The notes: generated from the letters alone by a model not told the origin. DNA of 15,596 nt from an uncultured Collinsella sp. (GCA_900545615.1 UQZM01000047.1:1-15596); one strand, 5' to 3'. Positions 7,477-14,568 are shown, counted from the first letter of the stretch. Numbers and translations: made by a program.

Positions 7477-8403
7477 CTATGCCGGCTGACGATCGAGGCA
7501 CGCGTCCCACATCTGGTCGCGCTCCTCCTGGCTGATACCCTTGAGCGTCTTATCGATGAGCTTAAGCAGCTTGTCCGAGCCCTTGCGGCAACCGACATTT
7601 GCCGCGACCTCCTGCTTAAAGCCCTCGCCCTCGGCAAAATGGATCGGCACGATACCCGGGTTTTGGGCCATATAGCCCTTCTCGTTCTCAGTGTTGTAGG
7701 TCACGGCGTCGCAGGTGCCCTGCAGCAGGTTCGAAAACACCGTGGGGACCGAATCGACCGGGTTCTTGTGGACAACGCCCGGAATCTCGTCGATGACGGT
7801 GTCGAGCATGGTGTCCTTTTGGCCGAGTACCGTGGCACCGCTAAAGTCGCTAAGCTTGGTGGCGTTTTGGTAGGGAGAGCCCTCTTTTACGAACAGGCCA
7901 AAGTAGCCAATGAAGTACGGGTCGGAAAAGCCGACAGACTCCTCGCGCTCGGGCGTGGCGCTCATGCCGGCGATGATGAGGTCGATCTGGCCGTTGTTGA
8001 GCGAATCGATAAGACCCGAGAAGCTCTGCTTGACGGCAACGGGCTCGCCACCGAGGGCCTTGCAGACGATCTTGGCGATCTGCACGTCGTAACCATCGGC
8101 ATAGGCGCCCTGCACGTTGTCGATGGGGATAGTGTACTTGCTGGCTTCGGAGACCTGCCAGTTGTACGGGGCGTAGGCCGCCTCCATGCCAATGCGAATC
8201 TTGTCCTTGCCGATCACGGAATCGGACAGGTCGTCGCGACCGCCGCCCGTCGTGGGCTGAACTACTTCCAGCGTGGAGGGGCGCTGGCAACCGGCAAGTG
8301 CGCCGGCGACGACAGTAGCGCTCGCAGCGAGAGCGCTACCCAAAAAGATGCGACGGCTGCATACCGGCCGTGGATGCGCGTCGCGTTGATGGGGAGAATG
8401 CAT
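7477..8403 (-). CDS. Amino acid ABC transporter substrate-binding lipoprotein with Tat-like signal
   Basis: 308 residues, SBP_bac_3 family (GlnH/HisJ). The core begins with KIRIGMEAAYAPYNW (68-82) and continues with GYDVQIAK and the ligand-loop MSATPEREE near 147-155. The N-terminus has SRRIFLG at 16-22, a match to the twin-arginine S-R-R-x-F-L pattern, then a hydrophobic stretch and a lipobox LAGC with Cys39. It is therefore probably exported folded and lipid-anchored on the outer face of the membrane. ATG 8403 has GGGAAGG 6 nt upstream; the longer frame to 8475 has no better start. An insertion with YTIPIDN sits between the usual first strand and the GYD motif. It is the first gene of the importer operon. 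I see no convincing promoter in the 8404-8545 spacer. Confidence 0.93.
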   Translation of the reverse strand: MHSPHQRDAHPRPVCSRRIFLGSALAASATVVAGALAGCQRPSTLEVVQPTTGGGRDDLSDSVIGKDKIRIGMEAAYAPYNWQVSEASKYTIPIDNVQGAYADGYDVQIAKIVCKALGGEPVAVKQSFSGLIDSLNNGQIDLIIAGMSATPEREESVGFSDPYFIGYFGLFVKEGSPYQNATKLSDFSGATVLGQKDTMLDTVIDEIPGVVHKNPVDSVPTVFSNLLQGTCDAVTYNTENEKGYMAQNPGIVPIHFAEGEGFKQEVAANVGCRKGSDKLLKLIDKTLKGISQEERDQMWDACLDRQPA

Positions 8404-8545
8404 AATCTGCCTTCCCTGTTGAATCGTATGCTGACGACTTAACAGGATATACGCCAGCGACCAGCAGCGCAGCACAAGCTCGAAAAATTAATAGACACAC
8501 GGTAGCCATTGGGGACGCCGATGTTTTGGCAATGCCGGCGAGCGA

Positions 8546-8636
8546 CGTCCAGAGCGAACAAGTGGCATGAAAAAGGCAAGGCATGACCAGAAGGTCTATG
8601 TCTTGCCTTTTGAATGACAACTTGTCGCTCTGGACG
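8546..8636. repeat. 91-bp nested imperfect palindrome in the spacer between epimerase and binding-protein genes
   Basis: The outer arms 8546-8563 and 8620-8636 pair over 17 bp with one bulged A. The inner arms 8571-8584 and 8598-8611 pair over 14 bp with a single G-T position, around a short loop. A further CAT/ATG pairing links them. The result is a single long hairpin far bigger than a terminator needs. The remaining spacer (8404-8545 and 8637-8666) shows no other gene or site I can support. Confidence 0.85.
8570..8611 (-). terminator. Terminator of the aldose epimerase gene (inner hairpin of the palindrome)
   Basis: On the minus strand GGCAAGACAT (8607-8598) pairs with ATGCCTTGCC (8584-8575), one A-C mismatch, and is followed by five T at 8574-8570. 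It lies about 60 nt past the epimerase stop. The plus-strand copy also ends in four T, so it could work in both directions. Confidence 0.7.
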
Positions 8637-8666
8637 ACGCGCAGCATCGACCGAGCGGCGGAACCT

Positions 8667-9560
8667 CTAGAGCAAGGTAACGCTAAAGCTGCGAACATCC
8701 GTCTCGCCGGGAGCCAAGGTGATGGTGTTGACCTTGTGCTCAAAGACATCGTCCTCGGTGTCCATGGTGGTATGACCGGTCCAGGGCTCGAGCGCCACAA
8801 ACGGAGCGTCGTTGGCGGCAGACCACACGCCGATGTACTTAAAGCCCTCAAAGTCGATCTTGACGCCGTGGCCCGACTTGCGGCCGCGCAGTGTGAGCGT
8901 GGAGCCCGGAGTATCGGTGAACATGATGGCATCGTTATCGAAGCTGCGGTGCGTGATGGGCAGCACGTCCGAGTTATCGGGCGCCTTGTAGCTGCTCTCG
9001 AACGTCATAAGACCGTCGGGCGTGATGATGGGAGCCTCGTTGGTCCAAGCCTCGGTAAACGCCAACTCGTAATCCTCGAACGCCTCGTCCTCGGCACCGG
9101 GGGCGGGCACGTTAAATGCGGGGTGGCCGCCCACCGAGAACGGCAGGTCCACGTCGCCGGTGTTGGTGACGGCAAAGGTCTGCGTGAGGGTGGCGTCGCC
9201 GGTCAAGGCATAGGTCATGTTGAGCTTAAAGTGGAACGGGAACGCCTTGAGCGACTCGGGCGTATCGGTAATCTCGTACGTTACCGAGGAGCCGTCCTCC
9301 GAAACCTCGACCAGCTTGTGCTCGACAATGCGCGCGAGTCCGTGGCGCGGCATCTCGCAGGTACCGGCGGCAGACGTTGCCGTGTTGTTGCGCAGCGAGC
9401 CCACAATGGGGAACAGGATGGGCGCGTGCTTGCCCCAAAAGGCGGGGTCGCCCTGCCACAGATACTCGTTGCCGTTGAGGGCAAGGCTCGTGAGCTGGGC
9501 GCCCATGGAATCGATGGCCGCGGTGAGGCCGCCGCGCTTGATGGTAGTAACGGTAGACAT
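8667..9560 (-). CDS. Aldose 1-epimerase family protein (LacX-like)
   Basis: 297 residues, the usual length for LacX-type members of the galactose mutarotase superfamily, which interconvert alpha and beta anomers of free sugars or sugar phosphates in the cytoplasm. The family landmarks are present: YLWQGDP near 33-39, FPIVGSLRN at 50-58, a catalytic-type His in RHGLAR (H73), GGHPAFN with H146, and the general-base Glu in FVALEPW (E258). ATG 9560 is preceded by GGAGG at a 7-nt gap; the longer frame to 9584 lacks a better site. It appears monocistronic, with its own palindrome upstream (9581-9603) and a terminator downstream. No sugar catabolic genes lie next to it, so the substrate is unknown. 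Confidence 0.92.
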   Translation of the reverse strand: MSTVTTIKRGGLTAAIDSMGAQLTSLALNGNEYLWQGDPAFWGKHAPILFPIVGSLRNNTATSAAGTCEMPRHGLARIVEHKLVEVSEDGSSVTYEITDTPESLKAFPFHFKLNMTYALTGDATLTQTFAVTNTGDVDLPFSVGGHPAFNVPAPGAEDEAFEDYELAFTEAWTNEAPIITPDGLMTFESSYKAPDNSDVLPITHRSFDNDAIMFTDTPGSTLTLRGRKSGHGVKIDFEGFKYIGVWSAANDAPFVALEPWTGHTTMDTEDDVFEHKVNTITLAPGETDVRSFSVTLL

Positions 9561-9580
9561 GCTACTTCCTCCAAAAGTAA

Positions 9581-9603
9581 ACAATAGTGTCGAGGGCTAT
9601 TGT
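9581..9603. promoter_or_regulatory. Operator-like inverted repeat upstream of the epimerase gene
   Basis: Perfect 7-bp arms ACAATAG (9581-9587) and CTATTGT (9597-9603) flank a 9-bp spacer, just upstream of the epimerase ribosome site. The arm nearer the gene contains TATTGT on the minus strand, a possible -10 box, so binding here could block transcription. No partner -35 box is clear. Confidence 0.35.
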
Positions 9604-9673
9604 CCCACTCTTGGCGGCGGGACGGGACGGCAGGCGATTATTGAGTAGCCATAGCGGAATGAGCGGCGAGCGC

Positions 9674-10576
9674 CTACTGGGTATCCACGTAAAGGTCGAA
9701 CCCGCCCTGCGGTGTAGTGTCGACCGTGTCGGGCGCCTGTGAGTTAAAGCTCACGGGGACCATGCGCTTTGAGGCGCGGAAGCGCGTGCCGTCGGTGGCG
9801 ACGGGCGGTTCATCGACGGTGAGCTCGTAGTCGCCGGGCTTGAGCTCGATGCCGTCACCAGCGGAATTGACGTATTGATACTCGTCAATTGTCTGCCCTT
9901 TGAGCGTGCGCCCCACGATATGGATGAGCATTTGGCTGTCGCCGCGCGCGGTGTCCCACGTCGCGCCGTCCTTGACCTCGACCGACACATGTACCGAGCG
10001 CGTGCGGCTGAGCGATTGCTCGACAGACATCTCGACCTTGGCGGCGTCTTTTCGCTGTTGTTCGACATGGCTCCAGACGTTTCCAATTACCGAGCATGCG
10101 ATAACGCCGGCCATAAAGGCGATAAGGATGGGGCCGAGCGGCGAGCGACGTCCCGCATCTTCCTCGCGAGACAGATTGGGGCGACGTGTGGGTGCGGGCG
10201 CCTGGGCACCCTGCGAGGGCACGTCGAGAATGCTGAAGGATGCCGTGCTGTCGGGGTCGATAGTGTGACGCGGCTGCGGGGTCTTTGCCGGCGAGATCGA
10301 CATGTCGGCTGGCTCGCCGAGCGTGGCCGTAGCGTCGGCCTTGGCCTCGTCTGCCTCGGCCTGGGCCCAAGCTTGTTCGAAGGTCAGGGGCTCGGCGGGG
10401 TCGGAAGCGGCATCATCGGATTCGGCCGTGGCGTCGCCGGCGGCCTCGGCATCAGCACCAGCCGCGCCCTCGGCATCCGCCCCATCGCTCGACTCATCAC
10501 TCGTCAAAGGCTCGTCCCATTCCTCGTCCGGAGCCTCGCCTTCGCTATACCACCATTCAAAGTTATCGATATCCAT
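9674..10576 (-). CDS. Hypothetical single-pass membrane protein with acidic N-terminal region
   Basis: 300 residues; I do not recognise a named family. Residues 1-100 are low-complexity and acidic (many Asp, Glu, Ala), with a Trp/Tyr-rich start (FEWWYSEGE). A basic patch (RRPNLSREEDAGRR) precedes one membrane segment at about 148-168 (LIAFMAGVIACSVIG). The remaining 130 residues are predicted outside the cell and contain alternating strand-like stretches with a GDYELTVDE segment resembling a small beta-sandwich. The layout matches a membrane-anchored extracellular domain with a disordered cytoplasmic tail. I chose ATG 10576 because the longer frame to 10678 runs through the palindrome at 10664-10728. 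Its ribosome site (AAAGGGGG) overlaps the palindrome GGGGCGCCCC at 10579-10588. It is divergent from the MFS gene. Confidence 0.75.
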   Translation of the reverse strand: MDIDNFEWWYSEGEAPDEEWDEPLTSDESSDGADAEGAAGADAEAAGDATAESDDAASDPAEPLTFEQAWAQAEADEAKADATATLGEPADMSISPAKTPQPRHTIDPDSTASFSILDVPSQGAQAPAPTRRPNLSREEDAGRRSPLGPILIAFMAGVIACSVIGNVWSHVEQQRKDAAKVEMSVEQSLSRTRSVHVSVEVKDGATWDTARGDSQMLIHIVGRTLKGQTIDEYQYVNSAGDGIELKPGDYELTVDEPPVATDGTRFRASKRMVPVSFNSQAPDTVDTTPQGGFDLYVDTQ

Positions 10577-10598
10577 ACGGGGCGCCCCCTTTGGCCTC

Positions 10599-10614
10599 GC
10601 AAATAAACATTTGC
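10599..10614. promoter_or_regulatory. Short perfect dyad in the divergent spacer
   Basis: GCAAAT and ATTTGC arms flank AAAC, 22 bp upstream of the start of the membrane-protein gene. A TATAAG string, a possible -10 box for that gene, lies just upstream at 10623-10618. It could be an operator or a 5'-leader hairpin. Confidence 0.3.
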
Positions 10615-10663
10615 TAGCCTTATACCCGCAGATGGCACAGGCGCTCGTCCGCGCTGGACAGGA

Positions 10664-10728
10664 AAACCGTCCCAACATTCGACACTTTTCCTCGATTTCG
10701 AGATTTTCATCGATTGTTGGGACGGTTT
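10664..10728. repeat. 65-bp palindromic element between divergent genes
   Basis: Perfect 14-bp arms (10664-10677 and 10715-10728; AAACCGTCCCAACA and its complement) are followed inward by one mismatch and four more pairs (TCGA). The interior holds a small CTCGATTTCGAG hairpin at 10691-10702. It lacks a T run in either direction, so it is not a standard terminator, and it lies between divergent genes where none is expected. It may be an operator, a repeat family member or a structured RNA. CTATCTGATAG at 10760-10770 is a further small palindrome nearer the MFS start. Confidence 0.85.
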
Positions 10729-10819
10729 GGAGCGCGGTAAAGAAGCTGCCCTCTTGCCGCTATCTGATAGAGTTGCAGAGTCCCGAAACTCAGCCTTGCC
10801 CATTATTGGAGTTACCGCT

Positions 10820-12043
10820 TTGACGACCGCATCCACCCTTTTCCCCGCTCGCACCAACCTTTGCCTGGCGCTGCTCGTGTTGTTGGGCTTTTCGCTCGGC
10901 TGCTCGGAGTTCGTGGTCATCGGCATCGAGAGCGACCTGGCGACGGAGCTCGGCATCTCACTTGCCACCGCAGGCCAACTCATCAGCGTGTTCGCGCTCG
11001 TCTACGCCATCGCAACGCCGGCGCTTGCGCTCAGCACGGGACGCTTCCGCCGTTACCAGTTACTCGTGTGCTACAGCATTGTCTTTGTACTCGGTAATCT
11101 TGTCATGGCGTTGGCGCCCAACTTCCAAGTGCTGTTTGCCTCGCGCATCATCTTGGGCTCCGTCTCGGGCGCACTGCTCGCCGTGGGCGTGACGTATATC
11201 CCCGAGCTGCTGTCCCCGCAGCAGACCTCACTCGCTATCTCGGTGGTGTACGGCGCATTCTCCGTGGCGATGGTCTTTGTGACCTCGATCGGCAAGTTTG
11301 TGGCCGACACGCTCGACTGGCACGTTGCCATGTACGGCACGCTGACCTTCGCCGTTCTGATCTGCGCCGCGCTCGTGGCGTTTATGCCGCGCGCCGGACA
11401 AACCGACGAGCCTGCCACCTTCCGCGAGCAGGCGGGGCTTCTGCGCGAGCCGAGCATCATCACCGGCATGCTCATCTTCTTGTTTGGCGTGGGCTCGGTC
11501 TATGTGTTCTACGGCTACGTGACGCCCTATCTGGAGCAGGTGCTGGGCATGGGCACCGTTCAGGCGAGCACCACCCTTATGGCCTACGGCGTGTTCTGCC
11601 TGATCTCGAACATCCTGGGCGGATGGATCGATGCGCGCTTTGGCATGAGGGCGCTGCTCGTGACGTTTGTGCTCCAGGCCGCGGCTCTGTTTGGGCTGTT
11701 TGCCGTTGGCGGCACCATGCCCCTCGCGCTTGTCTTTGTCTTTAGCCTGGCGATGCTCATGTACCTGTTTTCGGTCTCGTGCATCACGCACTTTATGGAC
11801 GTGGCCCGCAGCCGCCATCCCAAATCGATGGTGCTCGCGAGTTCGGTGGAGCCCATGGCATTTAACGTTGGCATTTCGTTTGGCACCGCGGTGGGCGGCG
11901 CCGTGGTAAGCGGGATTGGCATTGCCTACGTGGGCGCGGTTGGCGCCGCATTCTCGCTCGTAGCCTGGATACTCACGCTAGTGACGATCAAGCTGGCACG
12001 CTGGGAGCGCAAGCGGGCAGCACAATCTTCGATGCAGGCATAG
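10820..12043 (+). CDS. MFS transporter, DHA1/AraJ-like exporter family
   Basis: 407 residues with about twelve hydrophobic segments. The first helix carries the SEFVVIG motif (29-35) typical of AraJ and DHA1 exporters that expel drugs, sugars or purine analogues in exchange for protons. The GRFRRYQ loop after helix 2 matches motif A in reduced form. The central cytoplasmic loop (MPRAGQTDEP) separates the two halves. No ATG fits. I chose TTG 10820 because GGAG ends 8 nt upstream and the protein then starts shortly before the first helix; the open frame begins at 10727, inside the palindrome. The substrate cannot be inferred. No terminator is evident after the stop, and the spacer to 12147 holds nothing else I can support. 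Confidence 0.88.
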   Translation: MTTASTLFPARTNLCLALLVLLGFSLGCSEFVVIGIESDLATELGISLATAGQLISVFALVYAIATPALALSTGRFRRYQLLVCYSIVFVLGNLVMALAPNFQVLFASRIILGSVSGALLAVGVTYIPELLSPQQTSLAISVVYGAFSVAMVFVTSIGKFVADTLDWHVAMYGTLTFAVLICAALVAFMPRAGQTDEPATFREQAGLLREPSIITGMLIFLFGVGSVYVFYGYVTPYLEQVLGMGTVQASTTLMAYGVFCLISNILGGWIDARFGMRALLVTFVLQAAALFGLFAVGGTMPLALVFVFSLAMLMYLFSVSCITHFMDVARSRHPKSMVLASSVEPMAFNVGISFGTAVGGAVVSGIGIAYVGAVGAAFSLVAWILTLVTIKLARWERKRAAQSSMQA

Positions 12044-12147
12044 GGGTGGGATCGAGGCAGGCGCAAGTACAGCTCAGCGCGGCGGGCGTCCGATGAAAAC
12101 CACACCATACGAGCAGTGTTTATCCGCCCGCAGGCTCCAGCGGTTCA

Positions 12148-12240
12148 ATTTCGTGTACTTGAAATACACGTTTTTCCACGATTTCGTGTATTTCAAGTAC
12201 ACGAAATCGTACTAAACTATGTATTTGAAGTACATGAAAT
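12148..12240. promoter_or_regulatory. Three 17-bp dyads at exact 33-bp period upstream of the DUF4143 ATPase
   Basis: Cores at 12153-12169, 12186-12202 and 12219-12235 read GTGTACTTGAAATACAC, GTGTATTTCAAGTACAC and ATGTATTTGAAGTACAT. Each is a near-perfect palindrome with a single mispaired position, and the centres (12161, 12194, 12227) are exactly 33 bp apart. The first two also form a perfect 23-bp inverted repeat with each other (12148-12170 and 12185-12207). A TTTCAA (12191-12196) and TAAACT (12213-12218) pair with 16-bp spacing could be the promoter, overlapping the second dyad. This arrangement suggests cooperative binding of a regulator, possibly autoregulation by the downstream gene. 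Confidence 0.85.
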
Positions 12241-12255
12241 TGGAAAGGCAGCCCC

Positions 12256-13626
12256 ATGCGCAGATCAATCGAATCCGTTATCGAATCATGGGCGACAAAG
12301 GACGCCTCGCGCCCCCTCCTCATCCGTGGCGCACGACGCGTGGGCAAAACGTACGCTGCCGAGGAAATCGGCAGACGAATCGCCGGCGATGCGTTTGTCA
12401 AACTCGACTTTCAGACCGATCTTGAGCTGATTGCCCCGCTGTTCGACTGCCCCACCGACGACGTTGACACCATCGTGGCACGAATCTCAGACTATAAACG
12501 CACCCCCATTCGCAAAGAAACCGCATTCATCCTGTTTGACGAGGTTCAGCTCTGTGAACGGGCGCTCAACTCGCTTCGCTTTTTCTCGGGTTCGGGCTGG
12601 CGCATATGCGCGACCGGCAGTCAGCTCGGCGTCGCCACGCGCAAGCGCAAGCTGCCTTTTCCCAGTGGCGTCCGCCAAGAGACCATGCATCCCATGTCGT
12701 TCGAGGAGTTTCTCTGGGCGCTCGGCGAGGAGCAGATGGCCGATGCCGTTCGTGCCCACGCCGACACGCTCGAGACCTACGCCGCACACCAAGCCGCGCT
12801 CAACCTGTTTCATCGATACCAAATCGTGGGCGGCATGCCCGCCGCCGTCAACGCATATCGCAAGACGCTTTCCATCGAAGACGCGCGCGTCGAGCAGCGC
12901 GAAATCGACGAGACCTACACCGCCGATATGACCGACCCCGAAAACGGGATCAGCGGCGTAGCAGCGCGCAAGGTCTGGCGCTCCATTCCATCCCAGCTGC
13001 TACGATCCTCAACCAAGAAATTCAAGTACTCCGAGGTCGAACGCGGAGGCCGACGCTCAAAGCTCATCGAGCCACTCGACTGGCTCGAGGGCGCCGGCAT
13101 CATATCGGTCAACAACCTGACCGAAGGCATCGAACCTCCCCTCGTCCCCTTCGACGACGAAGACGGGAGCTTCTTTAAGGTCTATCTTCTCGATACGGGC
13201 CTCATGTTCTACAAACTCGGTATCAACCCGCGACTCTGGCTCGACCTCAAAGAGGATTCCGCCATTGCGCTGTCTTCCGACTTTCGAGGTGCCTTGGCGG
13301 AGAACTCGGTCATGCAGGCATTTTCGGGCAATGGTTTGCAGACGTATTACTGGATGCCACCGTCGTCTTGGAAGACGAACGGCGAGCTCGATTTTCTACT
13401 CCAGACCGACCGCATGGAGATCGTGCCCGTCGAGGTAAAGTCCGCGAGCAACGTGCGTGCGAGAACCCTCGGGTCTTTTATGGACAAAGCCCGGTCGCCG
13501 TATGCCTACATTTTGTCTGAGAATAATTTTGCGCGCAGTGAAATCGATGGCGGACGCGAGCTGTGCCATCTCCCCTTGTACGCAGCGGGCTTTATCGGAG
13601 CAAACTGCCTCAAGGGCAGTCTGTAA
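12256..13626 (+). CDS. AAA+ ATPase with C-terminal DUF4143 (PD-(D/E)XK-like) domain
   Basis: 456 residues, the usual size of this widespread but poorly understood family. The N-terminal AAA_14-type domain has Walker A GARRVGKT (25-32), Walker B FILFDE (91-96) and a sensor-like CATGSQLG (118-125). The C-terminal DUF4143 part begins near 230 and contains RGALAEN (344-350), then GELDF (376-380) and PVEVK (391-395). E349, D379, E393 and K395 match the restriction-nuclease-like fold, so nuclease activity is possible but unproven for the family. ATG 12256 is preceded by GGAAAGG about 7 nt away. The three 33-bp-spaced dyads end 20 bp before the start. The phosphatase gene begins 33 bp after the stop and may be cotranscribed. 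Proposed roles for relatives include selfish or defence functions; none can be assigned here. Confidence 0.92.
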   Translation: MRRSIESVIESWATKDASRPLLIRGARRVGKTYAAEEIGRRIAGDAFVKLDFQTDLELIAPLFDCPTDDVDTIVARISDYKRTPIRKETAFILFDEVQLCERALNSLRFFSGSGWRICATGSQLGVATRKRKLPFPSGVRQETMHPMSFEEFLWALGEEQMADAVRAHADTLETYAAHQAALNLFHRYQIVGGMPAAVNAYRKTLSIEDARVEQREIDETYTADMTDPENGISGVAARKVWRSIPSQLLRSSTKKFKYSEVERGGRRSKLIEPLDWLEGAGIISVNNLTEGIEPPLVPFDDEDGSFFKVYLLDTGLMFYKLGINPRLWLDLKEDSAIALSSDFRGALAENSVMQAFSGNGLQTYYWMPPSSWKTNGELDFLLQTDRMEIVPVEVKSASNVRARTLGSFMDKARSPYAYILSENNFARSEIDGGRELCHLPLYAAGFIGANCLKGSL

Positions 13627-13659
13627 CCCCCGCGCGACCGCCCAGAAAGGAACCATCAT

Positions 13660-14106
13660 ATGCAGCACGTACTGTTTATTTGCCACGGGAATATCTGTCG
13701 CTCGACGATGGCTGAGTCGGTGTTTACCGAGCTCGTGCGCCGCGCTGGGCGCGAGTCGGAGTTTGTCATCGATTCCGCAGCGACCTCAACCGAGGAGATC
13801 GGCAACCCGCCGCATCGTGGCACGGTCGCCAAGCTGCGCGAGGTCGGGATTCCCGTCGTCGCACATCGCGCACGTCAGGTGCGTCGCGCGGAGTATGGCG
13901 ACTGGGATCACATTGTCTATATGGATGCCGAGAACGCGCGTGACCTGCGTCGCATCTTTGGCGACGACCCCGACGGCAAAATTACGCGCCTGCTCGATTG
14001 GACCGAGCGCCCCGGCGACGTGGCCGATCCCTGGTACACCGGCAACTTCGACGCCACCTACCGCGACGTGCTCGCCGGTTGTACCGCTATGCTCGAGCAG
14101 CTGTAG
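13660..14106 (+). CDS. Low-molecular-weight protein tyrosine phosphatase
   Basis: 148 residues, normal length for the LMW-PTP family, cytoplasmic enzymes that remove phosphate from tyrosine (often on tyrosine kinases controlling polysaccharide export) or arginine. The P-loop CHGNICRST has nucleophile C8, second C13 and R14. The general-acid Asp is D123 in ADPWYTG. All catalytic residues are intact. ATG 13660 has AAAGGA at about 8 nt. It follows the ATPase gene by 33 bp on the same strand. No kinase or capsule gene is nearby, so the partner lies elsewhere. Gln2 replaces the more common basic start, which is unremarkable. Confidence 0.95.
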   Translation: MQHVLFICHGNICRSTMAESVFTELVRRAGRESEFVIDSAATSTEEIGNPPHRGTVAKLREVGIPVVAHRARQVRRAEYGDWDHIVYMDAENARDLRRIFGDDPDGKITRLLDWTERPGDVADPWYTGNFDATYRDVLAGCTAMLEQL

Positions 14107-14137
14107 GTAAGCGAGGTCGCGGGCCACGTCTTCGGCG

Positions 14138-14236
14138 CAAAATGAGCGTGGATAATCTCCCGCATACAAATTGAGTGTGGACAATCTCCCACTTTGAGCG
14201 CTCAAGTACGCTCTAAACGGGAGAAAATCCACGCTC
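14138..14236. repeat. Direct plus inverted repeat cluster between convergent genes
   Basis: Two direct copies of 24 bp (14138-14161 and 14167-14190) differ at three positions. An 18-bp arm at 14219-14236 is complementary to the first copy at 16 of 18 positions (14144-14161) and to the second at 14 of 18. A perfect 12-bp palindrome TTGAGCGCTCAA sits at 14194-14205. The right arm can pair with either left copy, giving two alternative hairpins. It lies where the phosphatase and the TIGR04076-like gene converge, but no T run follows, so a plain terminator is unlikely. Confidence 0.8.
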
Positions 14237-14238
14237 GA

Positions 14239-14568
14239 CTACTCGTCGACGATCTCGGCGAGCCAAATGTTCAGTGTATCGACTTCGGGGCAGCAGAACT
14301 TTGCCGTGCCGGGCTCGTTGCCAGGCACGGTTCCGCCATAGCGCAGGATATCGATATAGGGAAAGCCCACATGGCAGGCCATGGCGCACATCTTGCCGCG
14401 GTCTCGGTCGAAGTCAAAAACGTCGCCCGGCTTGTGACCATGGTGGCAGCGGCACGCACCCAGCTGGTCCACGCAGCTCACGCGGATGCGCGGACGCTTG
14501 CCCCGCGGCGCGCCGAGCGGCTTGTTCTCGCCCGCAGGCTTGGCGCCGCCCTCGCCAGCATTACTCAT
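14239..14568 (-). CDS. Cysteine-rich TIGR04076-like protein
   Basis: 109 residues. The pattern CRCHHGHKPGDVFDFD, then GKMCAMACHVGFPYIDILRYGG, then AKFCCPEVD matches the TIGR04076 family of small uncharacterised proteins as I know it. Conserved-looking Cys at 32, 39, 41, 61, 65, 92 and 93 and His at 42, 43 and 45 suggest metal binding. A basic, Gly/Pro-rich tail (1-27) precedes the domain. I chose ATG 14568 over the TTG two codons upstream. The start overlaps the kinase stop by 8 nt (ATGAGTAA), so translation is coupled to the kinase. Function is unknown; the link to vitamin B6 is only from context. Confidence 0.8.
   Translation of the reverse strand: MSNAGEGGAKPAGENKPLGAPRGKRPRIRVSCVDQLGACRCHHGHKPGDVFDFDRDRGKMCAMACHVGFPYIDILRYGGTVPGNEPGTAKFCCPEVDTLNIWLAEIVDE

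Noticed and set aside
7246..8442. 398-codon plus-strand open frame
   Set aside because: Antisense of the permease and binding-protein genes; no family motif and skewed composition typical of high-GC shadow frames.
10727..10819. Longer N-terminus of the MFS protein from TTG 10727
   Set aside because: It would begin inside the 65-bp palindrome with no ribosome site and adds a charged non-membrane stretch foreign to the family.
11228..11818. 196-codon minus-strand frame rich in His, Lys and Glu
   Set aside because: Antisense of MFS membrane helices, with no plausible ribosome site.
12148..12240. CRISPR-like array of three 33-bp units
   Set aside because: The similarity lies in the palindromic cores, with no unique spacers of constant size and no cas genes. 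It reads as tandem binding sites instead.
14219..14236. Repeat arm as a terminator for the phosphatase or the TIGR04076-like gene
   Set aside because: No T run follows the stem on either strand, and the pairing is long-range.
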